Source: Notospermus geniculatus (taxonomy: Eukaryota; Nemertea; Pilidiophora; Heteronemertea; Lineidae). From it: 64,000 bases of DNA. Positions 33,156 to 47,800 of this stretch are shown here, in pieces. The translations under genes and the position numbers were made by a program. Within the stretch, counting starts at the first letter, position 1, and the number at the start of each line of letters is the position of its first letter. Location of the stretch: positions 191,177 to 255,176 of the forward strand of contig NMRB01000038.1 of NCBI GenBank assembly GCA_002633025.1, read 5' to 3'. The notes below the pieces were generated by a model, which did no database searches, was not told the DNA's origin, and saw only the letters and a program-made list of their open reading frames with translations.

Positions 33156-35510
33156 GCCTCGCTTATGTCGCCCTTACGTACAGTCAGAACTAGTTGGCAA
33201 CTGATAATCGGCGCGTAGTTGGAACTAATGGGGCTATCCAGAATACAGTTCAACCTCTCAATAATAGGGGTCTCTACTGTACTATAAGTTATACGATCCA
33301 CTTCCTGTTCAGTGAGTTTCATTGTTTATCAGTTCATTGGGAAGTTTGACCTTGACCTCTGACCTTGACCTTGACCTATGATCATCAGGGTTATTAAACA
33401 ATCGAAATTGGCATCCTAAATAACCTAAATATGGGTGTTATCAAACCTCTACTGCTACCACAGACAGAGACATTTCAAATTATCAAGTTTGACCTTGACC
33501 TGATCATCAAGGTCATTGCATAATCGAAATGGGCATGTTCAATAACCTATGTGTGGGTGATATCATGTCTCTACCTCAATCACGGGCAGAGATTTTGCAA
33601 ATTATCAAGTTTGAAAATATCAAAATCCGATGATATCTCAATCACCCGGTCACATGAGGCTGAGAATTTTACCACAGTCCTGTCCTTGGATAAGCAGGCA
33701 TGAATTAAGACTTGTTTCATGTTGATCAGCTGACAATGTGGCAAGTTATCTCAAAATATGAACTTTCGTGATATCGAACATCGATATCACCACGACCCAA
33801 ACATCTCAGGTCAAAAATAATCAGCTCATCTGATTTCTAGGGTATAAAAACCTAAGGATAGAACTTGTTTCTATTTCTTTAGGTGTTGACTGGTTAGTAG
33901 GAGCCGATTTGTGCCATCAGATAAGAGTGTGATGGACAAAATATCAATTCTGATATGATGATTACGTCAATGATGGAGGCATCTGAGGTAGAAAATGATT
34001 AGATCACTTTTTCTGCCTGTTTCCGCCTGTAAGTGAAGCTCCTCTGTTTGATAACTCATTTTTAAGTTTCTGAACAGTCCACTTTCCATACTCTGCCATG
34101 TTGCAAACAGTGACACTAGGACTTATAGTACAGGAGAGCCACCTGGAGGTTTAGTTTTCCCTGGATAGCCCCATTAGTCACAACTACTAGGTGACATAAG
34201 CTCTCGGGTTCAGCGAATAACTAGTTGTCAACTAGTTGCCAACTAAAAATATCCAGATCCTGAAAATCGCACGTGTTCAACTTCAGCGATTAGTTGACAA
34301 CTGTATCCTGCTTATCCTAGTCGACATAAGCACGCCAACGATAGCGAGGAACCGGTATACTGAGAAGACAGCCAATGAAAATCGCTTTACATTCCACGTG
34401 ACCTTAACACGACGCCGCCGTTTTGATGATCACATGAGCGTCGAATCACCACGTGAGTTAAAATCAAAAGAAATCCGTGTCGACATAAGCACTCAAAAGA
34501 CCAGTCTAGAAGGGGACTGCTGGCCATCTGCTTGTTTCGGATGACTCAGCCATCCAGAAATCGAGTACAAACCCCAAACAGACGAGCCAAAAAGTCGTCT
34601 TACTCCATCAATTTTCAATTTTTTTCATTCTATAAAATGCTGATGACTCTTGAGACAACATAGAATGAAAATATCTCTTAAAACTGCAACTGTTCTGCCA
34701 ATGTTCACGCTGTTAAGTTGACAAAAGTTGAAGAATGCTGATCAGTGGTAGTGGACGGCAGGAGCATCCGTTTTAGGTGGATGGCTGTACCATACTTCTC
34801 GGATTGGACAGCGAGGGCTTCCGGTCAGGTCGCAAGCAGGGCAGAATCGCGGGAAATTCTATAAATAACTCTGGGGAACCCATGGTGACGTCAGCCATGG
34901 AATTCCGAGCGTTAAAAATAGATGCAAGCACGTGCGTTTGTATCTATTTTTAACGCTCGGAATTCCATGCTTGACGTCATGATGGGTTCTCCAGAGCTAT
35001 TTATAGACTTTCCCGGGATTCTTCCCTGGACCTGCCTCGCCTTTCTGAAGTTCTGGTGAGGAGGCAAAGAAGGCAGAGCCATCCTCTTAGAATCGGACGG
35101 CGGGACCATCCAATCCATTATTTTTCGGATGCCCACACTGTCCGCTTACTACTGGGATCGCCAGATGGTACACAGTATGTGGGGAAGGCAGAACCGTCCT
35201 CTTACATGTAGAATCGGATGGTGGGACCATCTGATACATTATTTTTGGGATGCCCACACTGTCCACTTACTACTGGGATTGCCATGAGGTACACAACATG
35301 GCGCAACGGAATATGATGGATAATGGACGTCTGTACCATCCAAATTCTAATGGATGGTCAGCCGTCCCCTTCTAGACTGAAGACGGCGATAAACTAGTTC
35401 CAGGTAGTTGCGACCGATCGGTATTTTTCTACTCGGTGGCGACATAAGTTATCAGTTGCAACTTGTCGACGCAATTTCTATCACAGCGTAGGGCGACATA
35501 AGCGAGGCTT
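33156..35510. mobile_element. 'GACATAAGC' MITE interrupted by two insertions
   Basis: The outer ends match 31789-32275. Insert 1 (33231-34170) has GGGGCTATCCAGAATA ends; insert 2 is 34502-35379. Removing both restores the 480-bp element. Confidence 0.7.
34502..35379. mobile_element. 878-bp element with 5-bp AAGAC target duplication
   Basis: Ends CAGTCTAGAAGGGGAC in inverted orientation. AAGAC is directly repeated at both borders, and the uninterrupted site CTCAAAAGACGGCG is seen at about 50789-50802. Confidence 0.78.
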
Positions 35511-35514
35511 TAAA

Positions 35515-35685
35515 GGTGCCTCTCCACGTGAGAAATTTTTTGCAGAAGTTGACTCACAATGGGCAATTCACCATTATTTGTTCCTCCCGGCTTACGCTGA
35601 GACCAATGACACAAACAACTGCTCGCAGTTGAATTGCCCATAGAAAGCCAACTTGCGCAAGGAAACTCTCACGTGGAGAGGCGCC
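35515..35685. mobile_element. 171-bp hairpin MITE (GGTGCCTCTCCACGTGAGA)
   Basis: Ends GGTGCCTCTCCACGTGAG and CTCACGTGGAGAGGCGCC between TTTAA and TTTA; sits between two GACATAAGC elements. Confidence 0.75.
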
Positions 35686-36000
35686 TTTAGCGTCGCTTAT
35701 GTCGCCATACGCTGTGATAGAAATAGCGTCTACAAGTTGCAACTGATAACTTATGTCGCCACCGACTAAAAAAACACCGATCGGTCGCAACTATCTGGAA
35801 CTAGTTTGTCGCCGTCTTTTGAGTGCTTATGTCGACGATTTTAAGTAACGTGGTGATTAGGTCACGTGGAATGTAAAGCGACTTTCATTGGCTGTCTTCT
35901 CAGTATACCGGTTCCCCGCTATTGTGGGCGCACTTATGTCGACTATGATAAGCAGATACAGTTGCAACTAGTCGCTGAAGTTCAACACGTCCGATTTTTA

Positions 36001-37017
36001 GCCCGCTTGGCCGCAAGGCCCAGCAGGGCTTAAGCTGTGGTTGGGGCCATTGAGTGGTAGTCTGTCGTGCGTTAGTACGTACGGCGCTACGTCAGTAAAC
36101 TTTTGGTTTGTTAGCGCTCTAGCGCCTTTATTTTTTGACGAATCGTTTTGGTGTTTGGTGGGTGTGATATGGGCCTAAGATCTAGGTCGAGTTCGAATTT
36201 GAGCACGGTTGGATTCCTAGTTTGGCCTCCAGGGGGCGTTTTGTGAAAAAAAATCGCCATATTTTGATAATGGAGTGAGTTGTTGTGTTGAAACTTTGTA
36301 CACATGTACCTCTATGTTATAGCAACTTACAGACAACATTTTGGTGAAATCTGATTCTTGACATTGCCACTAGGGGGCCAAAACCAAAATCACCTGAAGT
36401 GCTGTTTCTCCCCAACTAGGTGACGGATCTTCATCTAATTTTAATCATGGGTATAGCTAATGAGGATACATAACATAGTACCCCAGTTTTTAATTTGACC
36501 TACTTTTCAAGGTCACAGAAATCAAAGATCAACAAACGTAACGAACCTGCCGCAATTCGTCATTATTGCACCGAGCAACTTCATATCTTGCATAAACGTG
36601 TATTAGAGGGGTACCTTCAAAAATTCCAAGTTTTGGCCTGATTGGACATCCAATATGGCCGCCAGATGGTGTAACCTGAAAATCATCTAAGTGCTATAAC
36701 TTGGGAACAGCTTGACCCAGGGTGCTCAAACTTGATATTTAGCTCCCTCTAGATGACCTTTACGTGCATGTTAAATTTCGGCCTGGTTTGACTTCCAGTA
36801 TGGCTGCCAGGTGGCATAACATGAAAATCATTAAAGTGCTATAACTCAGGAATGACTTGACACAGAGCGCTTAAATGTGCTTTGTGGCTCCCTCTCGATG
36901 ACCTTTATGTGCACCTGAAGTTTCAGCCTGATTGGCCATCCAATATGGTCGCCATGGCTTAAGGGGGATTGCTGATGATTTCTACCAGTACCGCTATGCT
37001 GTCAAGCCAAGCGGGCA
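36001..37017 (+). repeat. GCCCGCTTGGC-ended repeat with CTCF-core-like units
   Basis: Related in layout to the AGCTCACC family. Contains CCTCCAGGGGGCGT (36226-36239) and CCACTAGGGGGC (36367-36378), plus weaker variants near 36660 and 36803. Confidence 0.65.
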
Positions 37018-37133
37018 CAGTGCCATTGGCAATATTTTCAGGATCTGGATGTTTGTAGTTTGCAACTAGTCACTCGCTGACCCCGAGAGCTTATGTCACC
37101 TAGTGCAGTAGTTGTGACTGATTAGTTCCAACT

Positions 37134-38549
37134 AGAGTTGTCCTCTGAACGGAACTGTTCCACAGTTCCAACTGCTCAATGTAATCTGACCATGGTATTG
37201 CATAATAGGGCTTTCACAAATTACTAATAGGTCGTGCGACGCTTGTTTGCACTTGGCTGTTAGTAAGATTTGGAATGAGCCATGAGGTCATTAAAGTTGG
37301 TTCTGTTACACACAATTCACAGTCCAGTCACGTGCTAATGGTGAAGTATTACCGGTGTAACAGTAAAGAGTATCCCCCTGTAAAAAGTATCCACTTAACT
37401 GTTAAATGACGGATTAAGGGGCATGGCTAGAAACCAATCGCCAGAGATTAGAATTTCAACCAGCTCGGGTTTGTACCCTGCAAACATAATGTAGTTCTTC
37501 TGGGTTTCTCAAATTTTCAAAAGTATAAGCAAACCCTGTCATCCCTTCTCTCGAGAACTGGACTGGAGGTAGGTGACCACCCATCTCTTGCTGCTGTAAG
37601 AGCCGGATGTGGCCCATTCTATTGACACAAAGTGCGGCGTAGCTGGACGTCGCCCGATGGAGGTGGTGAGCACCGAAAGAGGAAAGACCAAACGGGGGGG
37701 GGGGGGGCGTCTGGGGACCTCCCCCATAAAAAGTTCACAATTTTAAGCAGTGCTTTTAAATGCATTTTTCTGGCATCTGAGAGCAAAATACTTGAATTTG
37801 TATGTGCTAAAAATCACTGGTCTGCCAAAAAATAGGGGGCGCACCCCCACCCCCACCCTGGATCCGGCCCTGGCTATTCTGCGGCGGATACTTTTCAAGC
37901 TTTAGGAATGGGGTAAATATTCTCTGATGCGTATATTCGACAGGCATGACATGTCAGGTCGAATTCACCGCCAAGCCTCGCAGCAATTCTGAAGGGATCA
38001 TTTCCAAATTCGAGAACTGCATCCTGATATGCGATAATTAACGCGGTCAGCCCTTCCATCACCTGGCGGTGTGACAGGAATCAGCATCCTAGGAATGCAG
38101 AGCCACAAAATAAGGTTATATTTGAATGCGTTGGTCTCTACAGCCATATGTATTCTACCCTCGCTGAACAATACCACCGGACTTTGATACCAGGGGACTT
38201 CAGTTCCTTTCACACTGGCACAGTAACTGTTCTGCTCCGAGAGTTCCTATCGGAACTGTTCTGAGCGCACCACAATCAAACAATGCCTGGAACTGTTCCC
38301 AGCACAGTTCATTGTAATGATAATCCACTAGTAAACATTGTTTTATTATTGGCAATGCAGTCATTTGGCCAGGTTGAACAACTCAATGTTGATCACCCAT
38401 GTCCAGATTGTAACCGCATGTAAAGCATTTTAATTGGCGTCAGTTTCGCTATGGTTGTTCAGGCATTTCATTGGGGGGGATTAGTCTACAATACCCTTAT
38501 TACCTGGCACAGTTGGAACACTGAACTGTTCCGTTCAGAGGACAACTCT
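37134..38549. mobile_element. 1.4-kb foldback-ended element
   Basis: Ends GAGTTGTCCTCTGAACGGAA and complement. Another copy of the host (near 50513) reads TTCCAACTACGCGCC without it. The interior has a G12 run (37696) but no gene. Confidence 0.65.
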
Positions 38550-38817
38550 ACTACGCGCCGATTATCAGTTGCCAACTAGTTCTGACTGCACGGGCGACAT
38601 AAGCGAGCCTTTACAATTCTGTCCCTGCCATCTGAAATGCGTTCTCTACTTGTTGTTCAGTTCTACACCACTGTTTGCACATCTGCAGTACGGCCTTTTG
38701 TAAATTTCATGTAAATGTTGTTGATGTGGGCAGCCATAATGCGTATCTCTTGGTACGCGCGGCGCCTACCGAATGAAACTAAAAAAAATTACGTCTCAAA
38801 GCCTGCTTTTTTTACAG

Positions 38818-41800
38818 ACCCTTGAGAAGACACCAAAACAGATATGGACGACAGCGTTCGGGAAGCATTTTTAGTGGATGGAGAATTGTCCAATCAGAGG
38901 GAAGGACAACAGAAGGAAGGAGATGAAAACCACGTGACCGACAAAGGACATGACGGATTGAGAGAAGAACTTAGGCCTACGGAGGAGGACGAGCCGACAT
39001 TTGAAACTTTGTTGGACACCTTGGGTCACTTTGGACGATTTCAGATCCTTATCTTCGCCCTTTTGACTTCATCAGATATCATGAACGCCATGATTATGAT
39101 GTATTTGGTATTCGCACCAGCGACCCCAAGATGGCGCTGCGCCGAATTTGAAGGCCTCAACATCACTGCCGTCATGAACACGACGCATCAGAATGAGACA
39201 TTTGTGGAGACTTGCGATTATAACGGATCGAGATGTATACGGTTCGATTTCGATAAGGACTACACAAGTATTGTTACTGAGGTACGTGCGTACGCGGCGG
39301 TTACACACCCAAGCAGATAGCAGGAAGAACTGTCGGCTGCTGTATTCGAATCTCGTACCCAGAGATTCGTTACGCTCGGGCCGAGGTTGTAGGTCGCTCC
39401 ACTAATCTATGGAGACGGTTGGTGATTTCACACCTTAAAGATAGTATATCACGGGTATTTTCGCGGGCCACGAAATTCATTATTGTTTATTTACATTTTG
39501 TTTGTTTATGTCCACGATTTCTTTGTCTTATGAATAAATTCTTGGTGGCATACCACTCTAGAAATTCTGTTGATACCAAAAGTATTCAATTTGGTGGGTT
39601 GGCGTGTTCCGAAAGTCCAAAATAACACTAGAAATTGACTTACCAGTCAATTTGAAGACCGCCCTTGGAAATTGGAAGACGAGGCAAAGTTGACTGATGG
39701 AGAATTGTCGAGTCGCAATGTAGAAAGTTCAGTTGATGGGTAAGGTAAAAGAGAGTATCAAGGTGTCATAGATTTCTAACATTAGAATTAGAAAGCTGAG
39801 TAGACGATGTACATTTAATTGAGAGCCAGAATGTTTTATTTTGTTTTATTTTCTTCATAAATGAAACTGTACATGTTGGCGTGGCATCATAAATTCCTAT
39901 CGGTGGATCGGTGAACCACTGGCTCGAGTTAACCCGGTCGAACGGATGCGAGTAAAACTTACTCGGGTAGGCCTACTGGTACATGGAACGATGACGTAGC
40001 AAGGCATTCGAACCAACACGCTGGATTCTATTTTGGGCTGTCGGGGATTCCCGGCGGGGATTCCCCTCAGCGAGCTGTTTTTTGGCGATAAATCTATCAA
40101 ATAATTACGGGTTGAGCCAGTTAACGAACTTGACCTGTGTTTTTGATTCCTTTATCAGTGAACGTAAGTCAGAAGTTGATCAGTGGCTTAATTTTTGAGT
40201 TATCCGTTGGAAACCATGTTGCCAGAGACATTCAGACATCAGTAAAACCAATGAAGACCGCCACCTATGAGGTGGTGGCGGTCTTAATAATGTAAACATC
40301 CATGTTTACAAACCTTGAATGTAAACAATGAAGTCGTGATATACTATCTTTAAGTGTGATTTGTGGCATCGTGCGAAATTAGACAGCAGATGCATTCAAA
40401 TAATTGCAGTGTAAAATATTACATACAAAAATGTCCTTAGAAACTTTTTCATGAGGGATCTGTTGTATTTATTAAGGAAAAAACAAAGCACTACTTGGAG
40501 CTCTACATAAACTTGAGGTGAAACGGTCAAAAAATTAGTAAATATTCATGCGCAGTGTGTAACACACGTGTCTTGGAAACCCCGAAGTAGTCCGTATAGT
40601 TGAGCGACCTACAACCTCGGCCTGAGCGTAACGAACCTCTGGGTACGAGGTTGGCTGTATTCGTGCATGATGCGCGTGTCAGCCGGGAAGCCACAGGGCG
40701 GAGTTATTTCCCCGTAGTTCTTCGTAGTATAGCCTATAGTATTAAGTATGTCTCACACACAGTGGAGCAGTTTTGTGTGCAGTGGGACCTAACTTCCCCA
40801 TCTTCACTGAGTTCAGGTAAAGACTCGGCTTCTCCTCCCTTGACCTTCACGCAAGCAAACCACATTCCGTGTTCAACGGATTTCCCTGGTCCCAAAAATA
40901 GCAACCAATCACGGCAAAGCTTGCACCAACCCACGTGCATGACGTGTTCCCGGTAATGACGTTGACCAATCAAAATTTGATGAAATGACATCATTGGTAT
41001 TTTTTCTTCCGTGAAGGACGACGAAACGAGGCTTCTGATTGGGCGCACGTGAAAATCCCAAAGCGTTGAACACGGAATCTGGCTGCTTGCTGCAGAGTGT
41101 AGGAAGAGGTTAGCCGATTTCTACACGATGCATTATGCAGAATGAACTTCCCTGGACCATGTAAGGCTAAAATAGGCCAGGAGTAAGAAATAAAAGCGGA
41201 AAGTAGGAAGTGGGAATTTTGGATTTTTTTTGCTAATTTTTCAATTTCTCAAATTGGGACAATTTTTTTCCCATTTTGAGAAATATTCTTAAAATGACAT
41301 GACATTTTGTCTGATTTTTCGGGCAGTATTTCTCCAAATGGGAAATAATTTTACCCCAAATTGAGAAATTGAAAAATTCGCTCAAAAGCGCAAACTGAAT
41401 TTCTCACTTCTTATTTTCCACTTTTATTTCTTACCCTTTGGCCCTAATCGTGCGTTTTGAACCCCTGAGTGTACCACCAAAATACGAGTAGGCCTACCAC
41501 ACTCGGCGAACTGAACCTTTTTTTGCTACATTTCCAGTGGGACCTGGTCTGTGACAAGAAATACATACCGAAACTGACTTCCTCTATTCTGATGTTCGGC
41601 AACCTCATCGGTACAATGGGGGCGTCACAACTGGCGGACCTGTACGGCCGCCAAAAAGTCCTACGGATTTCCTATTGTCTCCAACTTTTGCTACAGACCA
41701 TGGTTGGTTTCAGCATCAACTGGCAGATGTATGCCGCGTTGCGATTTTTAACTGGAGTGTTCTTAGGTAAGCGAGGGAAGAGAGCGGTGTTCCAAGGAAG

Positions 41801-44800
41801 ATTTGAACGCAGAAAATCAGCATTGGATTAGCTTTAAGCTAGGAATCCACTGCCGATTTTCTGCTTTAGTGCGACTTGCTTTGCCGCCTGCTACCTGCGA
41901 TTGATACGATCGCAAGGAACTGATACCTGTCGCCGACCGGTTGCCGACTGACCACATCTTCACCATTGGTGGAAATCACGTCTGGCGAGTCCAATACGGT
42001 GATCGGGTGCCCAGTTGCAAAGCAACCCTCTAGGAAACCATTGATTTTCAAGCTGATTTTGCGTTGCGACTTGCTTTGCAACTGGGCACTCGATCACCGT
42101 AGTGGACTCGCCAGACGTTATTTCCACCAATGGCGAAGATGTGGTCAGTTTCAGTCCGCAATCGGTCGACAACCTGTATTAGTTCCTTGCGATCGTATTC
42201 AGTCGCAGGTAGCAGGTTGCAAAGCAAGTCGCAACCCAGAAAATCAGCAGTGGATTCCTAGCTTTAACCCTTTCTAGCCCAACGTCGCCGTTTGGCGAGC
42301 ATGGCCTGTGCCACACACCCTCGGCCATTCAAACTGACCTAGAATCGTAACCGATTGATGTTCTCTTTGCATATTTTTTAATGCGAGACTACCNNNNCCC
42401 CCCCCCCCCAATACGCGATTTTGCTGTATTTCAAGAAACCTGTCTGAAAATTGCATTTTAACGGTTGTCACGGGGTCTAGACTGACAGACTCCAAAGTGC
42501 AAATCTGACATGTTGTGACAAAATGGCCATATCTCAGGAACGGAAGCAGATACGATGACGCGACTAGCGCCATTTTGGCCTAGCGACAGACTCGTAGGAG
42601 CAGCGGTTATCGAGATATAGATGTTTAAAGATTGGCAACCTGACGAAAATGCGACTATTTCGTCACAACTTGCATCTTCGGCTCTCTCCTGTTTCTCTCA
42701 CAAACATTTTGGAAGAGGCAAACCTGCATGAGTTCGTGGTCCATTTAGTTGCCTCCGGAATGAGTGTCCTGTGGCCAGGTTTGGTTGCAGTTTTAGGGAG
42801 CTAGGCGCGTTTTTGTAGAGACATCAGGGATTCATGTTACGAAATGTACACTTTTCAACTTCGTCCGGGCGTGAAAGGGTTAAGGCGACGAGACGCATGT
42901 AAATGCAATGTTTGTCACTATTTCACTCAGGCAGGGGACGAATCCTAATTCCAGGCGCAAGCATCTGCGTTGTCTTCATTCTACCCATGGAGTATATCGG
43001 CCCGAAATGGCGGTCAGCATGCGGAGTTTTCGGAATTATATGGGACCTCGGTACCAGTCTCACAGCCTTAGCGGCTTATCTCCTTCATAACTGGCGACAT
43101 CTGGCGTACGTTTCTGGCACTGCTTCCGTACCTCTCACGACTGCGATAATAATGTAAGTTTTTGAATGTTGATACATGAAAAGTGTGAGTAATCATCGAT
43201 ACTACAGGTCGACGATCTGCGGTATGATCTGTAAACTCCCTACGCAGTTGTGTACCGCGCCCCCTTCGGTTTACTCGCTCTCCACTATTAAAACCGAAGG
43301 GGGCGCGACTCACAGCTGGGTAGGGAGATATGATCTGTGGTTAGCGGACATTTCGTCCCCCAGCGTTTCGTGCATGCGTGGACATTTCGCCCCCATAGTG
43401 ACACTCCATTTCGTCCCCAGTGTTAATTTTCTTCCATGGAAATTTCGTCCCCGTGGACATGTTGTCCAGAATCTAATGCCTCCATCTTCCTGCACTGTTT
43501 GTCACAGGATTAAGGGTCTTGGTCTTTCCAGAGTCCTATGGTGTCGCTTAATCCGTAAATGTATTGTTGGGGGACATCACATATCGGGGGACATTAGATT
43601 CTATTACACTGGGATAGGCCTATTTCGTCTCCAAGGACCTTCCGTCCTTTACGGTGGCTGGTACAGGACATCAATATTTTTTTTTAAAAAGTCGGGATCC
43701 CGACTTTTAAAGTCGGGATCCCGACTTTTAAAAACTCGGGATCCCGACTTTTAAAATCTCGGGATCCCAACTTTTAAAAACTCGGGATCCCGACTTTAAA
43801 ATCTCGGGATCTCGGGATCCCGACTTTTAAAAACTCGGAATCCCGACTTTCAATGAATATGGGCTGTTATATCCGCAAAAAGTAGACGTTGACAAAGCAG
43901 ACACGTAGGTTACAAAATCAGAGATGTGGTTCTAGAATACAGAGATGTTCTTTAACAAAACAGATACGTTTAGCTGTGATTTGGAGTCGTTCACAAAGGA
44001 GACATCGGGTGGCACTGAATTTGGAGACGTGCCTTTAATCAGAGACGTTCACATTTTTCAAACGTACCCAGGCAACAGGCACACATGGGCCCTGATGGGC
44101 GATCCCATATAGGCCCCAGAGAATTCTGCACCCAAGACCCATATGAGTCTTTTTTGCCCAGCTGTGGGTCCCATCTTGGGCCCATCTGGGCGTTCCCATA
44201 AGGGCCCAGATGGGCCCCATATCCTATCTGGGCAAAATAATATGAGACCCATATTTTCTTGGGTGCATGCCCATATGGGCCCAGATCTGAAACTATAAGG
44301 GGCCCATATGCTGCCCATATGGGCTTGCTCGAAGGGTAGCGATTAGTTTAAATGGTACGCCACACAGACATGATGGAGGGGGTTGGCATGATTTGGAATT
44401 GTTCATTAATGAGACATTGGGTGGCGCTCATGGCACTTAAAGGTACATGTATATTTTAAAGACACCTGGTGCATGGTGATGTCCCATTGATGTCTAGCAA
44501 GAATGCAATCGCAGCACCTCCGTTTATCTGAATCTGAAGGCATAATGGGACATCACCATGCACCAACATCCAATCAAATTCGACCTCGTTAAAACTTGTG
44601 TCGACAGGCATATAATTGATAAGGCACGTCTCCAAGTTTTGTTACAGTTTGATTAAAGTGCCACCCTACGACTCCCTTGTGAACGACTCCCGTCTCTGCT
44701 TTGTTGAAGAACACCTCTGTAGCACGTCTCTGATTTCTTAACCTACGTCTCTGTTTCGTCAACGTCCACTTTTTGCGCCTATAACTGCCCATACTCATTA

Positions 44801-47800
44801 AAAGTCGGGATCCCGAGTTTTTGGAAGTCGGGATCCCGAGATTTTAAAGTCGGGATCCCGAGATTTTAAAAGTCGGAATCCCGACTTTAAAAGTCGGGAT
44901 CCCGACTTTTAAAAAAAAAATTGATGTCCTGTACCAGCAACCGTAAGGATGTGATGTTTGCATGTTTTATATCTAATGCGTTGCTTCGTTCCATTGCCAA
45001 AACGAGCCTCGTCCCCGAGAGCGCACGTTGGTTAATTCAGAGGCGCCGCTTCGAACAAGCTCGTACCATCCTCTGTCGCATGGCAAGGATCAATAGAAAA
45101 CCCGTCCCCGACCTTAGTCTGCTGGAACGAATATCGAAGAAACAGAACGAAGAAGCGGAAAGAGAATCGCAGTATACCTATCTGGATCTCTTCAGTACGA
45201 GGACACTCGCCACCCGAACCTTGGTTATCATGTTCTGTTTGTGAGTATTCTCGCAGGCTACGAGGGAGGCACATTTGTGAGTCACAGCAAGAATAGCTGT
45301 ACATGGGGGCGAAGTTGCAGGTGCGTGTCCAGGATTTCGAGCAGAGGGGGTCCGAGGGATCAAGGGTCGTCGAGGGTGAAGCCGGAGAGGGGGGGGGCGA
45401 AGAGGTGTCCCCTCTCGCGTAGGAAATTTTGTAAAGTCTGCACACCGAAGACGCCACTATTTCCCAGCATTTCAGCCATGAACATGTCTTGACTGAGTGA
45501 ACCTGGTCGCATCCGCCACTCCCAACAACGGATACCTGATGGGCTTACTAATAACAGAAATATAGCGGGTAGCCTACTACATCTATATCAGAGGGTCCGA
45601 AGTTTCGAGAACCTGCTAGACCCTTCACCTGCCTGCCCTCTCCCCGTCATTTATGCTCATCTGAAGTGATACGGGCAAAAAAATCAGCGCGAGCGGGGGA
45701 TCCGGATCCCCCTCTGGACACGCGCCTGGGTTGATGATAAGTGGTAGTTTAACGACATTAGGGACTTTCAGCAAGGCTCCGTTTAATCCATCCGTGTCAC
45801 GTATGACGTATCGAGCTAATGCATTTTCTATTAAAGTCATACGTCATACGTGATACGGATCGACGATCGCGGGTATGAGCGCAGGATGGGGAGGAATACA
45901 GTACCGCTTTAATGTTTTTCTCTTTCTAGGCTCAGCTTCTCGTGTCTTTACTATTGCATCATCGTGTCTATCCCTGACCTGAGTGGGGACTTATACCTGA
46001 ATACAGTCTATTCATCACTGGCTGGGATATTTTTTGGTTGGACCGTCATTCCAATGGCAAATCTGTAAGCTTATTAACGACGCTTTCGTGATCGCGGATT
46101 TGTCGACAGTGACATATATCAATGAGAACTTTGTGGTACAGGACGGTGATGTCACAAGATGGCACACTTTGTGAATAAAAAGGGTTGAGAAGCAAAACGA
46201 CCTAAGTCACTTTTGGTTATTTTTCAGGAGAGCCAAAAACACTATTTTTTAATCTGCCTGGTAGCAATTGAAAAATATATTTTTGAACGTACAGGGGCGT
46301 GGGTAGTTTCATTTTGTGAAATAGGAACACTTTTTACGTAATAAAATGGCTGGTGCTATTTGGCGAGCCGCTCTCCCTGCAACGACGTAGTTTGGCCTTG
46401 GATGGCGAGCCGCTCTCTGAGCAGTACAGTTGTCGTTAACTGCATAGCGAGCTGGCTCGTTGTGCAGTGATTAAATCAGGCATTGTTTAGAGAGCCACAA
46501 GGCGTGATTAATTATTCATGAAGAGGCGGGGTTTAGCGGCTCTCTGTGCAAACCATTCGGTTGGTGTTATTTAGCGAGCCGCTCTTCCTGCAACGACGTA
46601 GTTTGGCCTTGGATGGCGAGCCGCTCTCTGAGCAGTACAGTTGTCGTTAACTGCATAGCGAGCTGGCTCGTTGTGCAGTGATTAAATCAGGCATTGTTTA
46701 GAGAGCCACAAGGCGTGATTAATTGTTCATGAAGAGGCGGGGTTTAGCGGCTCTCTGTGCAAACCATTCGGTACAGTCTTCTACAGCGATCTCAAGTCCA
46801 GCAGAATCCAATGCCCCCACCCTCCTGATGTCCCCTGCATTATTTGTGACAGGAATAAGGGGGTCTTTGGTCTAGCTTTAGTCCTAAATAAATGTACTCC
46901 TGTGGCTTTTTGGGGACGGATATCACAGATCGGGAGGGGGCGGTGTTAACAGCCTTCTGTTCCTTGATCCGCCCCTGATTCATGGTACCGTAACTTCCTC
47001 CACCAATCCTCTCTTTCTACATGGATGACGCATTTCTGGCTACCCATTGGATGACAGCTGTACGTAACTAACATGACTAATGTCATGGTCGACGACCGAA
47101 GAGCTATGTTCCAAGATCTCAAGTTATGGAGCAGAGTGCGAAATATGGCCACCTGTTGGGTATACTGGTTTTTGGAGTAGGCTGGTCAGCTGAGCTAAAA
47201 ATTCAACAATCACAGCAACAACAATACTTCTTTTACATTTTCCCATTTATTGTTTCAAACAGTATCAACAAGAAAACAAGATAATCAATTTGTTTCAAAC
47301 AGTATTAACAATGAGACAATTCCAATGAAATATACATCTGGCAATTTGATAAAACAAGACAATCAATCTTTCATAATAGAGGATCAGGTACAAATCTTGT
47401 CTATAAGTTCACATCTTCTTGAAATTATTCTGAAGCCACAGGTATGGAAAGATAGTAGTACGCCTACAAATCATGATCACCGGGTATCAATATCATAGAC
47501 AACAAGATATGAGCAAAATTAATATGAAAACATACAACCAGCTACCAGCTTTGTGTACAGCTTGCAATAAAATTTGTTGATATATCCTATTATTTCTCCG
47601 TTTGGTTACTTTGACCACCATCAGCAGTACAAAAATATCCCTATTAAGGAAACTTCAATTTCAATATCAGCAGTATTCTTATGTGACCTTGAAAAATAGG
47701 TCAAATCACAAACCCATTAAGTGTGTCATGTATCCCCAATTGATACATCTATGATAAAAATTTGGAGACAATCCAGTCATTAGTTCAGGAGTTGCACTTT

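Larger units (their letters stand above)
35690..38609. mobile_element. 'GACATAAGC' MITE interrupted by two large insertions
   Basis: The split element resumes after 36001-37017 (GCCCGCTTGGCC…GCCAAGCGGGC) and 37134-38549 (GAGTTGTCCTCTGAACGGAA ends). The parts in between align with the intact copy at 31789. Confidence 0.7.
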
